Of a stretch of DNA of 40,232 bases, positions 25,909-33,163 are shown piece after piece. The stretch lies in contig JADYYK010000150.1 in NCBI GenBank assembly GCA_020853705.1, positions 1 through 40,232 of the forward strand, given 5' to 3'. The DNA comes from Deltaproteobacteria bacterium (lineage in GTDB: Bacteria > Myxococcota_A > Polyangia > Haliangiales > JADYYK01). Positions within the stretch are counted from its first letter, which is position 1; every line of letters starts with the position of its first letter. The notes beneath the pieces were generated by a model. It made no database searches. It had not been told where the DNA came from and saw only the letters and a list, made by a program, of their open reading frames with translations. The position numbers were made by a program, and so were the translations under genes.

Positions 25909-25937
25909 CGGCCGCCTGAGGGCGGCCGTTCTGTTTT
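25909..25937 (+). terminator. Rho-independent terminator after the RpiB-like gene
   Basis: CGGCCGCC (25909-25916), loop TGAG, GGCGGCCG (25921-25928), then TTCTGTTTT. Stable GC stem with a T-rich tail 25 bp after the stop at 25884. Confidence 0.85.
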
Positions 25938-25971
25938 CGGAGACGGAACGGAAACGGACACGGAGACGGAC
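25934..25971. repeat. GGA-rich degenerate tandem repeat
   Basis: Short variants of CGGAGACGGA and CGGAAACGGA run in tandem between two terminators. The first 14 bases, TTTTCGGAGACGGA, also occur reversed at 39161-39174 (18 of 19 bases match over the wider stretch). Confidence 0.65.
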
Positions 25972-26004
25972 AAAACTGAACCCGGCGAAGGCGGGTTCAG
26001 TTTT
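25972..26004. terminator. Bidirectional terminator
   Basis: AAAACTGAACCC (25972-25983) pairs with GGGTTCAGTTTT (25993-26004). The A and T runs at the outer ends make it work in both directions. The stop codon of the anti-sigma gene (25997-25999, minus strand) lies inside the stem. Confidence 0.85.
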
Positions 26005-27526
26005 GGTGTAGCTCGATCGGATAGATCACCGTGCTCGGCTCGCCCGGGGGCAGGCGCCAGCGCTGCACGACGCTCTTGAGGCAGCGCTCCACACCGCTGT
26101 CGCCCAGCGTCGAGGACGAGACCTCGACCGGGGCCAGCACGCCATCAGCGCCGACGTCGACGCGCAGCAGCACGGTGCCATCGAGGTCGGGCCGGCGCGA
26201 CAGTCCCTCGGCGTAGCAGGCCTTGATGGCCTTGCCGGCCGCGCGCACCTGGGCGTCGATCTCCAGCGGCCGGCCCATCGTGCGCGCCGCGCTGGGGCCC
26301 GAACGTGGCCCCGGCGCCGGCACCCTGACCACCGAGATCCCCTCACCCAGGGCGCTGTCGATCCAGCGCGACACCCGGTGCGCACCGCTCGAGGCCTCGA
26401 GCAGATGGCGCCCCGGCAGCACCCGCACCAGCGCGCTGCCCTGGCCCACCGGCGCGCCATCCAGGGTCAGCACCGCGGCCTGTGACGAGCCCACCCGCAG
26501 AAGGCGCGTCGCCCCCGGCAGCTCGGCCCCCGCCAGCGTCCCGGGCAGCGGCAGCTCGATCTCCAGCTCGGCCCGCTCGTCCTCCGTCAGCGCGCGCACC
26601 CGTGCGTTCGAGACGTCCTCGCCCGCGCTCAGCTCGGCCACGCTGCCGCCGTCGATGCTCAGCACCGGGCCGCCGCCTGCGTCCGCCAGCCCCAGCTCGA
26701 CGCGGCCATGGCCGACGCCGACCGCCAGCGCCCCATTGTCCTGCAGCGCGACCGCGAAGCGGGTGCCGCGCACGGTGACGCGCTTGCCACCCGCCAGCAC
26801 CGACAGGCGCTGCGTCGGGCTGCGCCGCGCGACCTCCAGCGTGACCCGCCCGCGCGCCAGCTCGAGCTCGATGGTCTCGGCGTCGAGCGCGCGCAGCGCC
26901 GCCTCGGTGCCCGCCTCCAGCACCAGCGCGGTGCGGGTCTCGAGCACCAGGCCGACCCGGCCGCCCACCGCGCGCAGCCGATCACCGGCCAGCAGCGGCT
27001 CGGCCGCCGCGGCCTCGGCCGACAGCGCGGCCAGCGCCGCGCCGGCGCGCCCGCGTATGAGCTCGGCCTCGATCAGGAAGGCCCAGGCCTGGCCCGGCGC
27101 CGCCGCAGGCCGCACCGGCGGCGGGCTGACCAGCGGGGCCGGGCTCGGCATCGCGCTGGGCGCAGGTGCCGCCAGCTCGCCGCCGTCGCCCCGCGCGCCC
27201 GTCCCGGCGCGCCCGAGCAGCCACAGCGTCAGCACCGCGGCCGCCGCCAGCGCGGCGCCGCCCAGCACGAACAGCGGCCAGCGCGCGCGCGTCGGCGGCG
27301 CCTGCCGGAGCTGCCACGCGATCTGGGCACCCATCTGCTCCCAGGGCAGCTCGGGCGCCTCCAGCGTGCGCGCGGCCTCGAAGCCGTCGCGCGCGCCACG
27401 CAGCCGGCGCAGCTCGGCACGACAGCGCGCACAGCCCGTGGCGTGCGCCACCGTGGCGTCGCGCAGCGGCGCCTCCAGTCGACCCTCGACCAGGCGCGCC
27501 AGCGTCTCTGGACTGCAGCCGCTCAC
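25997..27526 (-). CDS. Anti-sigma factor: zinc-finger, TM, FecR and AgmX/TonB-like C-terminus
   Basis: A 509-residue single-pass membrane protein. Residues 28-35 (HATGCARC) form a zinc-binding anti-sigma motif (His28, Cys32, Cys35). One TM helix lies near 83-105 (WPLFVLGGAALAAAAVLTLWLLG, in part). The periplasmic part has a FecR-like beta domain (~185-310; RVTLEVARR, VTVRGTRFAV). It also has a C-terminal AgmX/PglI-like or TonB-like domain (~430-509; ACYAEGLSRRPDLDGTVLLR and RCLKSVVQRWRLP). Anti-sigma factors with such domains sense the envelope and hold the ECF sigma on the membrane; the final domain may contact an outer partner. The gene overlaps the sigma gene by 4 bp, the usual coupling that keeps stoichiometry. 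Its stop is in the bidirectional terminator. Confidence 0.8.
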   Translation of the reverse strand: MSGCSPETLARLVEGRLEAPLRDATVAHATGCARCRAELRRLRGARDGFEAARTLEAPELPWEQMGAQIAWQLRQAPPTRARWPLFVLGGAALAAAAVLTLWLLGRAGTGARGDGGELAAPAPSAMPSPAPLVSPPPVRPAAAPGQAWAFLIEAELIRGRAGAALAALSAEAAAAEPLLAGDRLRAVGGRVGLVLETRTALVLEAGTEAALRALDAETIELELARGRVTLEVARRSPTQRLSVLAGGKRVTVRGTRFAVALQDNGALAVGVGHGRVELGLADAGGGPVLSIDGGSVAELSAGEDVSNARVRALTEDERAELEIELPLPGTLAGAELPGATRLLRVGSSQAAVLTLDGAPVGQGSALVRVLPGRHLLEASSGAHRVSRWIDSALGEGISVVRVPAPGPRSGPSAARTMGRPLEIDAQVRAAGKAIKACYAEGLSRRPDLDGTVLLRVDVGADGVLAPVEVSSSTLGDSGVERCLKSVVQRWRLPPGEPSTVIYPIELHQN

Positions 27527-28263
27527 GCGTCCACCTCGCCGCTGCCGCTGCCGCTGCCGCCGTCGCGGTCAGGGCCGGCGCGCACCACCCGGCGCTCGTC
27601 GAGCTCCGGATCCGCCGCGGCCATGCGGTAGAACTCCTTGCGCGCATAGTGCAGGCGGGTGCGCACCGTGACCTGGGGCGAGCCCACGATCCCGGCGATC
27701 TCGGCGACGTCGAGCCCCTCGATCTCGTGCAGCACCAGGACCACGCGCTTCTTGGGCGACAGCTTGTCGAGCAGGCGATACACCGCCGCGATCTGGTGCC
27801 GGCGCAGCAGCTCGGCCTCGGGGGTGTCGTCGGTCGCGCCGCCGTCCTGCTCCTCGAGCGGCAACATCTCGCGCCGGCGCCCGCGCGAGCGCAGCCGCTG
27901 CAGCGCGACGTTGACCGCGATGCGATACAGCCACGTCGTCAGCCGGCTCTCGCCACGGAAGCGCGCGATGCCCCGGAAGGCGATCACGAAGACCTCCTGG
28001 ACCAGATCCTCCAGCTCCGACGGGCTGCCGAGGACGCGGTACAGGTTGCCAGCCACCAGGCGGCGATGGCCACGGTAGAGCTCGTCCTGGGCCGCGCGCT
28101 CGCCGGCCTGGCAGCGCGCCACCAGCTCACGCTCGCGCTCCAGCGACAGCACCGGGGTGCGTGCCGGCGGAGGCTGGCGGGGAGCCTCGGCGCCGCCTGC
28201 AATGGCGCGCAATCGCGTCTCCGACGACCTCGAGTCCTTGCGCACCGCCGACCTCGCAAACAT
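27523..28263 (-). CDS. ECF-type RNA polymerase sigma factor
   Basis: A 246-residue sigma factor. Sigma-2 spans about residues 55-125 (QDELYRGHRRLVAGNL, EDLVQEVFVIAFRGIARF, RLTTWLYRIAVNVA) and sigma-4 about 160-215 (LDKLSPKKRVVLVLHEIEGL, then EIAGIVGSPQVTVRTRLHYAR). It lacks the other sigma-70 domains. The start at 28263 has AGGG before it at short spacing; a longer version from ATG 28311 would begin inside the 13-bp palindrome and has no ribosome site. It is the first gene of the sigma/anti-sigma operon and is divergent from the methyltransferase. A Ser/Gly/Asp-rich tail (GGSGSGSGEVDA) is extra to the family. Target genes are not identifiable here. Confidence 0.88.
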   Translation of the reverse strand: MFARSAVRKDSRSSETRLRAIAGGAEAPRQPPPARTPVLSLERERELVARCQAGERAAQDELYRGHRRLVAGNLYRVLGSPSELEDLVQEVFVIAFRGIARFRGESRLTTWLYRIAVNVALQRLRSRGRRREMLPLEEQDGGATDDTPEAELLRRHQIAAVYRLLDKLSPKKRVVLVLHEIEGLDVAEIAGIVGSPQVTVRTRLHYARKEFYRMAAADPELDERRVVRAGPDRDGGSGSGSGEVDA

Positions 28264-28307
28264 CGTACCCTTTGTTGTCGGCGCGGTGAGATCGTTCACG
28301 AAATCCC

Positions 28308-28338
28308 CCATCAGCTCGGTGCGGGACCGAGCTGATGG
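28308..28338. promoter_or_regulatory. 13-bp perfect palindrome between sigma factor and methyltransferase
   Basis: CCATCAGCTCGGT (28308-28320) and ACCGAGCTGATGG (28326-28338) are exact reverse complements around GCGGG. It lies upstream of the sigma gene start at 28263 and 66 bp before the divergent GTG 28404. It covers the alternative ATG at 28311. Likely an operator or a strong RNA hairpin in the sigma leader; no T tract on either side argues against an intrinsic terminator. Confidence 0.8.
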
Positions 28339-28403
28339 TCCGGCTCTGAACCGGGTGGTTTTTCCCTTGTGAAATCGAGGGCTCCCGCGTCATCCTCCAG
28401 GAC

Positions 28404-29606
28404 GTGAACCCGCGCCTGACCCTGGGCAAGGACCTCGGCCGTCAGATCGCCGCTGGCCACCCCTGGATCTGGGCCGAGGCCCTGTCTGCGGGCGGCCCCC
28501 GGCCCGCCGTGGGCACCATCGTCGATGTCCATGACAAGGCGGGGCGCTTCCTGGCCCGGGGCCCGTTCGACCCGGGTTCGCCCATCGCGGTGCGGGTGTG
28601 GACCACCGACGCCGCCGTCCCGGTCGACGCCGCACTGGTGCGCGCCCGCCTGCGCGAGGCGCTGGGCGCCCGTCGCGCCGCCGGGATCCTGGCCGACTGC
28701 AACGCGCTGCGCCTGCTGCACGGCGAGGGTGACCACGCCCCTGGGCTGGTGTGCGATCTGTACGCAGACACCGCGGTGGTGCGCTGCGATGGTGAGGCCG
28801 CGCGCACGCTGGCGCCCGCCCTGGTGGCCGCCCTGCTGACCGAGGTGCCCGCCATCCTGGGCGTCACCGTGCAGCGGGTCTACGAGCGTCGCACCGGCAA
28901 GGCCGCCCGTGAAGGGGGCGAGCGCGGCGCCCCCCTGCACGGGGGCCAGCCGCCGCGCAGGATCGAGATCCACGAGGGCGCGGCGCGCTTCCCGGTCGAT
29001 GTCGTGGCCGGTCAGAAGACCGGCTTCTTCCTCGACCAGCGCGACAACCGACGCCAGGTGGCGCGCTACGCCGCCGGGGCCACCGTGCTGAACTGCTTCT
29101 CGTACACCGGCGGCTTCTCGGTCGCGTGCGCGCTGGCGGGGGCGCGCCGGGTCACCAGCGTCGACGTGGCCAGGCCGGCGCTGGAGGCCGCGCGCGAGGG
29201 CTTTCGCATCAGCGGCCTCGACCCCGACGCGCACGCCTTCGTGGCCGAGGATTGCTTCGAGGTGCTGCGTCGCCACGCCGCCGCCGACACCCGCCACGGG
29301 GTGGTCATCCTGGATCCGCCCAGCTTCGCGCCCAGCAGCAAGGCCCTGCCCGCGGCGCTGGCGGCCTACACCGATCTCGGCGCGCTGGGCCTGGCCGTGG
29401 TCGAGCCGGGGGGGATCCTGGCCACCGCCTCGTGCTCATCGCACGTCACCCCGGAGGCCTTCCTGACCGTGCTGCGCGACGCCGCGGTGCGCGCGGGCCG
29501 CCGCGTGCGCGTGCTCGACGTCCGCGGCGCCGGCCCTGACCACCCCGTGGTGCCCGGCTTCCCCGAGGGGCGCTATCTCAAGCTGCTGCTCGCGCACGTG
29601 GTCTGA
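28404..29606 (+). CDS. RlmI-family 23S rRNA (cytosine) methyltransferase-like, PUA + SAM-MTase
   Basis: A 400-residue class I SAM-dependent methyltransferase. The N-terminal ~85 residues (GKDLGRQIAAGHPWIWAEAL, VDVHDKAGRFLARG) form a PUA-like RNA-binding domain. The central link is followed by GQKTGFFLDQRDNRRQVARY and the SAM-binding TVLNCFSYTGGFSVACALAG. VVILDPPSFAPSSKALP contains the DPPSF catalytic motif of this family, and ATASCSSHVTPEAF contains a conserved Cys region. Proteins of this layout modify C1962 of 23S rRNA in E. coli; I cannot confirm the site here. The GTG start at 28404 gives the family length. The gene is divergent from the sigma operon. Confidence 0.88.
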   Translation: MNPRLTLGKDLGRQIAAGHPWIWAEALSAGGPRPAVGTIVDVHDKAGRFLARGPFDPGSPIAVRVWTTDAAVPVDAALVRARLREALGARRAAGILADCNALRLLHGEGDHAPGLVCDLYADTAVVRCDGEAARTLAPALVAALLTEVPAILGVTVQRVYERRTGKAAREGGERGAPLHGGQPPRRIEIHEGAARFPVDVVAGQKTGFFLDQRDNRRQVARYAAGATVLNCFSYTGGFSVACALAGARRVTSVDVARPALEAAREGFRISGLDPDAHAFVAEDCFEVLRRHAAADTRHGVVILDPPSFAPSSKALPAALAAYTDLGALGLAVVEPGGILATASCSSHVTPEAFLTVLRDAAVRAGRRVRVLDVRGAGPDHPVVPGFPEGRYLKLLLAHVV

Positions 29607-29678
29607 GGGCACACCCAGGGAAGGCCCGACCCCTTTGAAATCGTACAATGTTCACCTGACCTCTGTGCACGGGGAGCC

Positions 29679-31340
29679 ATGGCCGCCAACGCCGACAAGG
29701 AAGTCGATCCCAAGGAAGACCACGCGACGCCGCCCAAGGCGCCGCCGCCTGGCCCCGCCGCCACCCCGGCACCCGCCGCGACCAAGGGCGAGGGGCTCAA
29801 GAAGGCCGAGGCCGAGCTCGCGGCTGGCGCCGATGCGGCAAAGCTGGGCAAGCTGCTCTATCAGTACCCGGCCGAGAAGGAGGCCATCCTCGCCCTCATC
29901 CAGTCGCACCCGGCGGGTGGCAACACGCTGACCACCAAGGTCGTCGAGGAGTCGCAGAAGCTGCACTGGGACGGCAAGAAGAAGTCGATCGTGGCCGGCG
30001 ATCCCGACAGCAAGACGGCCGACTACTTCATCGCTGGCGCCGAACCCAAGGGCGTCAAGTGGCGGAGCGGCGCCAACGACGGCAAGATCGACGGCGACGG
30101 ACTCGACGTTCGGCAGCACCTCGGCGAGGGCGACCTCCACGGCACCGCGAACTACAAGGGCGGCAAGGCGGTGGCCGGCTTCGGCTACGAGGCCAACGAC
30201 AAGTCGGGCAGCGTGACGGCCGATGTCGCGGTCGATCCCAAGACCATGGGCGTCGACGTCGGCATCAAGGGCGACAAGGAGCTGCGCCCCGGTGAGCGCG
30301 CCGGCATCGAGGTCCGCGGCGGCGCCTCGGGCGCCAGCCTGACCACCACGCAGTCCAGCGAGCACGACGGCAACAAGGCCTCGGGGTCGCAGAGCGTGGG
30401 CGTCGACAAGGACGGCAATCCGATCGCGACCTGGGGCGTGTCCGCGACCTCCAAGGAGGGGCTGTCGGTCGACGCCAAGCACAGCGAGGGCCCCGCTGGC
30501 AGCAAGGACCACTTCGGCCTCGGCGTGAAGGGCAGCGAGGGCTCCGCCGGTGGCAGCCTGGATCTGCTCAACGGCGAGCTGGCGGCGGCCGAGCTGCACG
30601 GCACCAAGAAGCTCGACGACAAGACCTCGGTGACCGGCAACCTGAGCTATGCGCACACGCCCGAGAAGGACACCGTGGGCGGCGGCCTGACCCTGAACGG
30701 CGACGGCTTCAGCGTCGGCGGCAAGGGCTCGGCGTCGGACGACGGCGACTACTCGCTGAGCATGCGCGCGGCCAAGAAGCTGGGCGAAAAGGGCGAGGTC
30801 TCGCTGGAGGGCGGCACCGAGAAGAAGGACGGCAAGACCAGCGAGTTCGCCGCGCTGTCAGCGGTGTACTCGGCGGAGCGCTTCCACATCGGCGGCGACC
30901 TCAAGCTGCGCCACACCCTGGACGGCACCGAGGTCACGGGCAGCGGAGAGGGGATCTATGCCCTCAAGCCCGGCCTGCTGTACGGCCACGCCTTCGGTGA
31001 GGCCAAGCTGGGCGCCGACGGCAAGGCTGGCGCGGCCCTGGGCGCCGGGCTGACGCTGACGCCGCACGATCACGTCGCGCTGACCCTGGCTGGGGTCATC
31101 GATCCGACCACCAACGGCTTCGACGCCCGGCTGTCGGTCGACATCTTCGCCAAGAAGATCGACACCGCGTCGCTGTCGGCGACCAAGCGCAAGGCCGCGG
31201 TCAGCCTGTTCATGGGCATCAAGGGCGGCACCATGATGGACAACCAGTTCGGCGCCGGGGGTCAGGGCAACCTGAACCTGACCCAGCCAATGGGCGGCGG
31301 CGGCACCACCGGGTACGCCGGGGTCAAGTGGAGCTTCTGA
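29679..31340 (+). CDS. Repetitive beta-rich protein lacking a signal peptide; possible barrel or secreted
   Basis: A 553-residue protein of unrecognised family. The start ATG has GGGGAG just upstream. Residues 1-40 are Pro/Ala/Lys-rich and disordered. A helical segment (~44-80, including AAKLGKLLYQYPAEKEAILAL) follows, then about 450 residues of alternating Gly/Ser/Asp-rich short strands such as DLHGTANYKGGKAVAGFGYE and SVTGNLSYAHTPEKDTVGGG, ending in GYAGVKWSF. Terminal aromatic Phe and alternating amphipathic strands are the mark of outer-membrane beta-barrels, but no signal peptide is visible. Non-classical export, for example by a contractile injection system, or an internal role remain open. 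The helical segment resembles parts of proteins seen with such systems; this is a weak match from memory. Confidence 0.6.
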   Translation: MAANADKEVDPKEDHATPPKAPPPGPAATPAPAATKGEGLKKAEAELAAGADAAKLGKLLYQYPAEKEAILALIQSHPAGGNTLTTKVVEESQKLHWDGKKKSIVAGDPDSKTADYFIAGAEPKGVKWRSGANDGKIDGDGLDVRQHLGEGDLHGTANYKGGKAVAGFGYEANDKSGSVTADVAVDPKTMGVDVGIKGDKELRPGERAGIEVRGGASGASLTTTQSSEHDGNKASGSQSVGVDKDGNPIATWGVSATSKEGLSVDAKHSEGPAGSKDHFGLGVKGSEGSAGGSLDLLNGELAAAELHGTKKLDDKTSVTGNLSYAHTPEKDTVGGGLTLNGDGFSVGGKGSASDDGDYSLSMRAAKKLGEKGEVSLEGGTEKKDGKTSEFAALSAVYSAERFHIGGDLKLRHTLDGTEVTGSGEGIYALKPGLLYGHAFGEAKLGADGKAGAALGAGLTLTPHDHVALTLAGVIDPTTNGFDARLSVDIFAKKIDTASLSATKRKAAVSLFMGIKGGTMMDNQFGAGGQGNLNLTQPMGGGGTTGYAGVKWSF

Positions 31341-31375
31341 GCTGGGGAGTGGGGCGCGCCGTCGCGGCGCCTGGC

Positions 31376-31753
31376 TCAGTTCAGGTTGGGCAGGCACAGC
31401 CCTGGTAGCGGCTCGGTGCCGGGGATGCAGAAGCCCTGGCCGCCCAGGCTGAAGCAGCAGGTACCGGCGGTGGTGCACTGGGCCGTGCTGGTGCAGGTCA
31501 GCGAGCCCGGCGGGATCACGACCCCGGCGTCCGTCGTCGGCACGACGACGGCAGAGTCGAGCTGCACTGACCCGTCGCGGGGAGGCGTCACGGTGCCGTC
31601 GCGTGACGCGTCGACCAGTGAGGTGACCCGGTCGCTGAGGTTGCCAGCGTCCTTGGCGGGGCCCACCGTGGCGTCAGGCTCCTCACCCCCGCCGGAGGCG
31701 CAGCCCAGGATCCCGAGGCTCGTGAGCAGGAGAGCAATCAACACGAATTTCAT
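31376..31753 (-). CDS. Small Cys-rich lipoprotein
   Basis: A 125-residue lipoprotein of unknown function. GGAGG (coded by CCTCC at 31761-31765) lies 7 nt before ATG 31753, fixing the start. MKFVLIALLLTSLGILGC is a clear lipobox-ended signal peptide, followed by the GGGEEPDA linker. Two Asp/Thr-rich stretches lead to the C-terminal CTSTAQCTTAGTCCFS..GFCIPGTEPLPGLCLPNLN region with seven cysteines. It lies 35 bp from the convergent 553-residue gene and is probably a small surface protein with disulfides. Confidence 0.75.
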   Translation of the reverse strand: MKFVLIALLLTSLGILGCASGGGEEPDATVGPAKDAGNLSDRVTSLVDASRDGTVTPPRDGSVQLDSAVVVPTTDAGVVIPPGSLTCTSTAQCTTAGTCCFSLGGQGFCIPGTEPLPGLCLPNLN

Positions 31754-31779
31754 CCAACAACCTCCGGGCCGGCGCACAG

Positions 31780-31809
31780 ACGGTACTCCACGGCTTTTGC
31801 CTTGGTCAA
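31780..31809 (-). promoter_or_regulatory. Candidate promoter for the small lipoprotein
   Basis: On the minus strand TTGACC (31809-31804), 18-bp spacer, TACCGT (31785-31780). The -35 box is good and the -10 box is weak; it lies 27 bp upstream of ATG 31753. Confidence 0.35.
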
Positions 31810-31873
31810 GTGTCCAGCCAGGGGATGAATGAAATTCGCGAAGGCGGGCAGGCGGGGTCAGGCGAGGCGGGCT

Positions 31874-32530
31874 TCAGTCGTTCTGGCCGGCCTCGTCATA
31901 GACGATGGCGCGGAAGTCGGGGTCGTCGCGGTAGTCGTTGAAGTCGGGATCGGCCGGGCGGGGCGGCTTCTCACCAGGGAAGCCCTTGGTGAGATGGGTG
32001 AGGCGCAGGTTGGCCTGCTCCTGGGTCTCCTTGCGCTTGGTCAGCGCCACGACACGCTTGACGAACTTCAGCATGCAGCCGCGCTTGGCCAGGCGGGCGT
32101 AGGCCGCGGCCAGGTTGTAGTTGATGTTGGGGTTGTAGGGGTCCTTCTCCAGACCGTCGATCAGGATGCGGATGGCCTCGACCCACATCTTGCGCTTGGC
32201 CACCGGGTCGATGCCGGGCGCCTCGGCGTCACGCAGCACGCGCAGCCCGGCGTTGTTGTCCGACTTGGCACCGGGGATGTCGCGCTCGTCCTTCTCGGCC
32301 TCACCGCCGTCACCAGGATCGGCCCGGCTGTCGAGGCTGTAGGTGCAGTCGGTCGGCCCGGTCGGCGCGGTGGGGCCCACCGGCGTCGGCGCGGTCACCT
32401 TCTTGGGCTTCTTCTTCTTGGGCGTGGGCAGCGGCAGCGGGGGCGGCCCGGCCGGCGCCTTGGCCGACGCCTCGGCGCTCCCCAGCAGCATCACTGCCAG
32501 CGCCAGCATCGCAACCTTGATCGTGCGCAT
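31874..32530 (-). CDS. TPR-containing exported protein with Lys-rich linker (paralogue 1)
   Basis: A 218-residue protein. MRTIKVAMLALAVMLLGSAEASA is a signal peptide ending ASA. It is followed by a Pro/Lys linker (PTPKKKKPKK) and a variable region with one Cys. About residues 110-185 are TPR-like helices (MWVEAIRILIDGLEKDPYNP, NLAAAYARLAKRGCMLKFVKR). It ends in an acidic tail. It shares the signal-Lys-linker-TPR plan and the KKDPYN/EKDPYN turn with the next gene upstream, so both probably arose by duplication. The ATG at 32530 lies 34 bp after the stop of that gene, so they are likely co-transcribed. Function unknown; a periplasmic scaffold is an inference. Confidence 0.7.
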   Translation of the reverse strand: MRTIKVAMLALAVMLLGSAEASAKAPAGPPPLPLPTPKKKKPKKVTAPTPVGPTAPTGPTDCTYSLDSRADPGDGGEAEKDERDIPGAKSDNNAGLRVLRDAEAPGIDPVAKRKMWVEAIRILIDGLEKDPYNPNINYNLAAAYARLAKRGCMLKFVKRVVALTKRKETQEQANLRLTHLTKGFPGEKPPRPADPDFNDYRDDPDFRAIVYDEAGQND

Positions 32531-32564
32531 GTCGTAGGGTCTCTCCTTGGGCGTTGGCGTGCGA

Positions 32565-33143
32565 CTACTGCAGGGCGCGGTCGGCGACATCGCGCATCGC
32601 ATCGAACGCGGTGTTGGCCTTGGCGGCCGCGATGGCGCGCTTGGCCTGCTGCGAGAACTCCTTCACGTCGCGCAGGATGACCAGGCGCTCGAGCAGCGCC
32701 TTGGCGCACTTGCGCCGCCCCGCGATGGCGTACACGGAGGCCAGGTGCTCGGTGGCCATGGCGTTGTAGGGATCCTTCTTGAGGGCGTCGAACAGCGCCT
32801 CCTGCGCGGCCTTGAGGTTGCGCAGCTTCTCCTCGGTGTTGGTGCTGGCCTGCGCGTCGGTGATGGACTGCTCGGAGTCGCGCGTGATGTTCTCCGACGG
32901 CTTGATCTTGCGCTTCTCCTTGGGCACCGGCTCGGCCTCGAAGTCGGACTTGCAGGCGTCGATCACCGGCCCGGCCTTCTTGCCGTCGTCCTTCTTCTTT
33001 TTCTTCTTCTTGGGCTTGGGCATCGCCAGCGGCGGGATGTCGCCCGGCGACGCCGCCTCGGCGGCCACGACCGCCTCACCCAGAAAGCCCATCCCCAGTA
33101 GCAGGCCCAGCGAAAGCACCCAGATCCGTCTCGGCATCACCAT
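32565..33143 (-). CDS. TPR-containing exported protein with poly-Lys linker (paralogue 2)
   Basis: A 192-residue protein. GAGG 5 nt before ATG 33143 supports the start. The signal peptide is RRIWVLSLGLLLGMGFLGEAVVAAEA. The mature N-terminus carries the unusual KPKKKKKKKDDGKK run, then a single Cys and TPR-like helices (~100-185; ALFDALKKDPYNAMATEHLA, SVYAIAGRRKCAKALLERL). It resembles the adjacent downstream protein in every segment, except that its Lys run is longer. It is 20 bp downstream of the PEPCK stop on the same strand. Whether PEPCK and these genes share a transcript is not shown. Confidence 0.7.
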   Translation of the reverse strand: MVMPRRIWVLSLGLLLGMGFLGEAVVAAEAASPGDIPPLAMPKPKKKKKKKDDGKKAGPVIDACKSDFEAEPVPKEKRKIKPSENITRDSEQSITDAQASTNTEEKLRNLKAAQEALFDALKKDPYNAMATEHLASVYAIAGRRKCAKALLERLVILRDVKEFSQQAKRAIAAAKANTAFDAMRDVADRALQ

Positions 33144-33163
33144 GGTCGCCTCAGCGTAGAAGG

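Noticed and set aside
28308..28338. Rho-independent terminator of the sigma or methyltransferase gene
   Set aside because: It lies upstream of both genes and no T tract follows on either strand.
31341..31375. Terminator between convergent genes
   Set aside because: GC-rich with several weak self-pairings, but no stable stem and no T-run.
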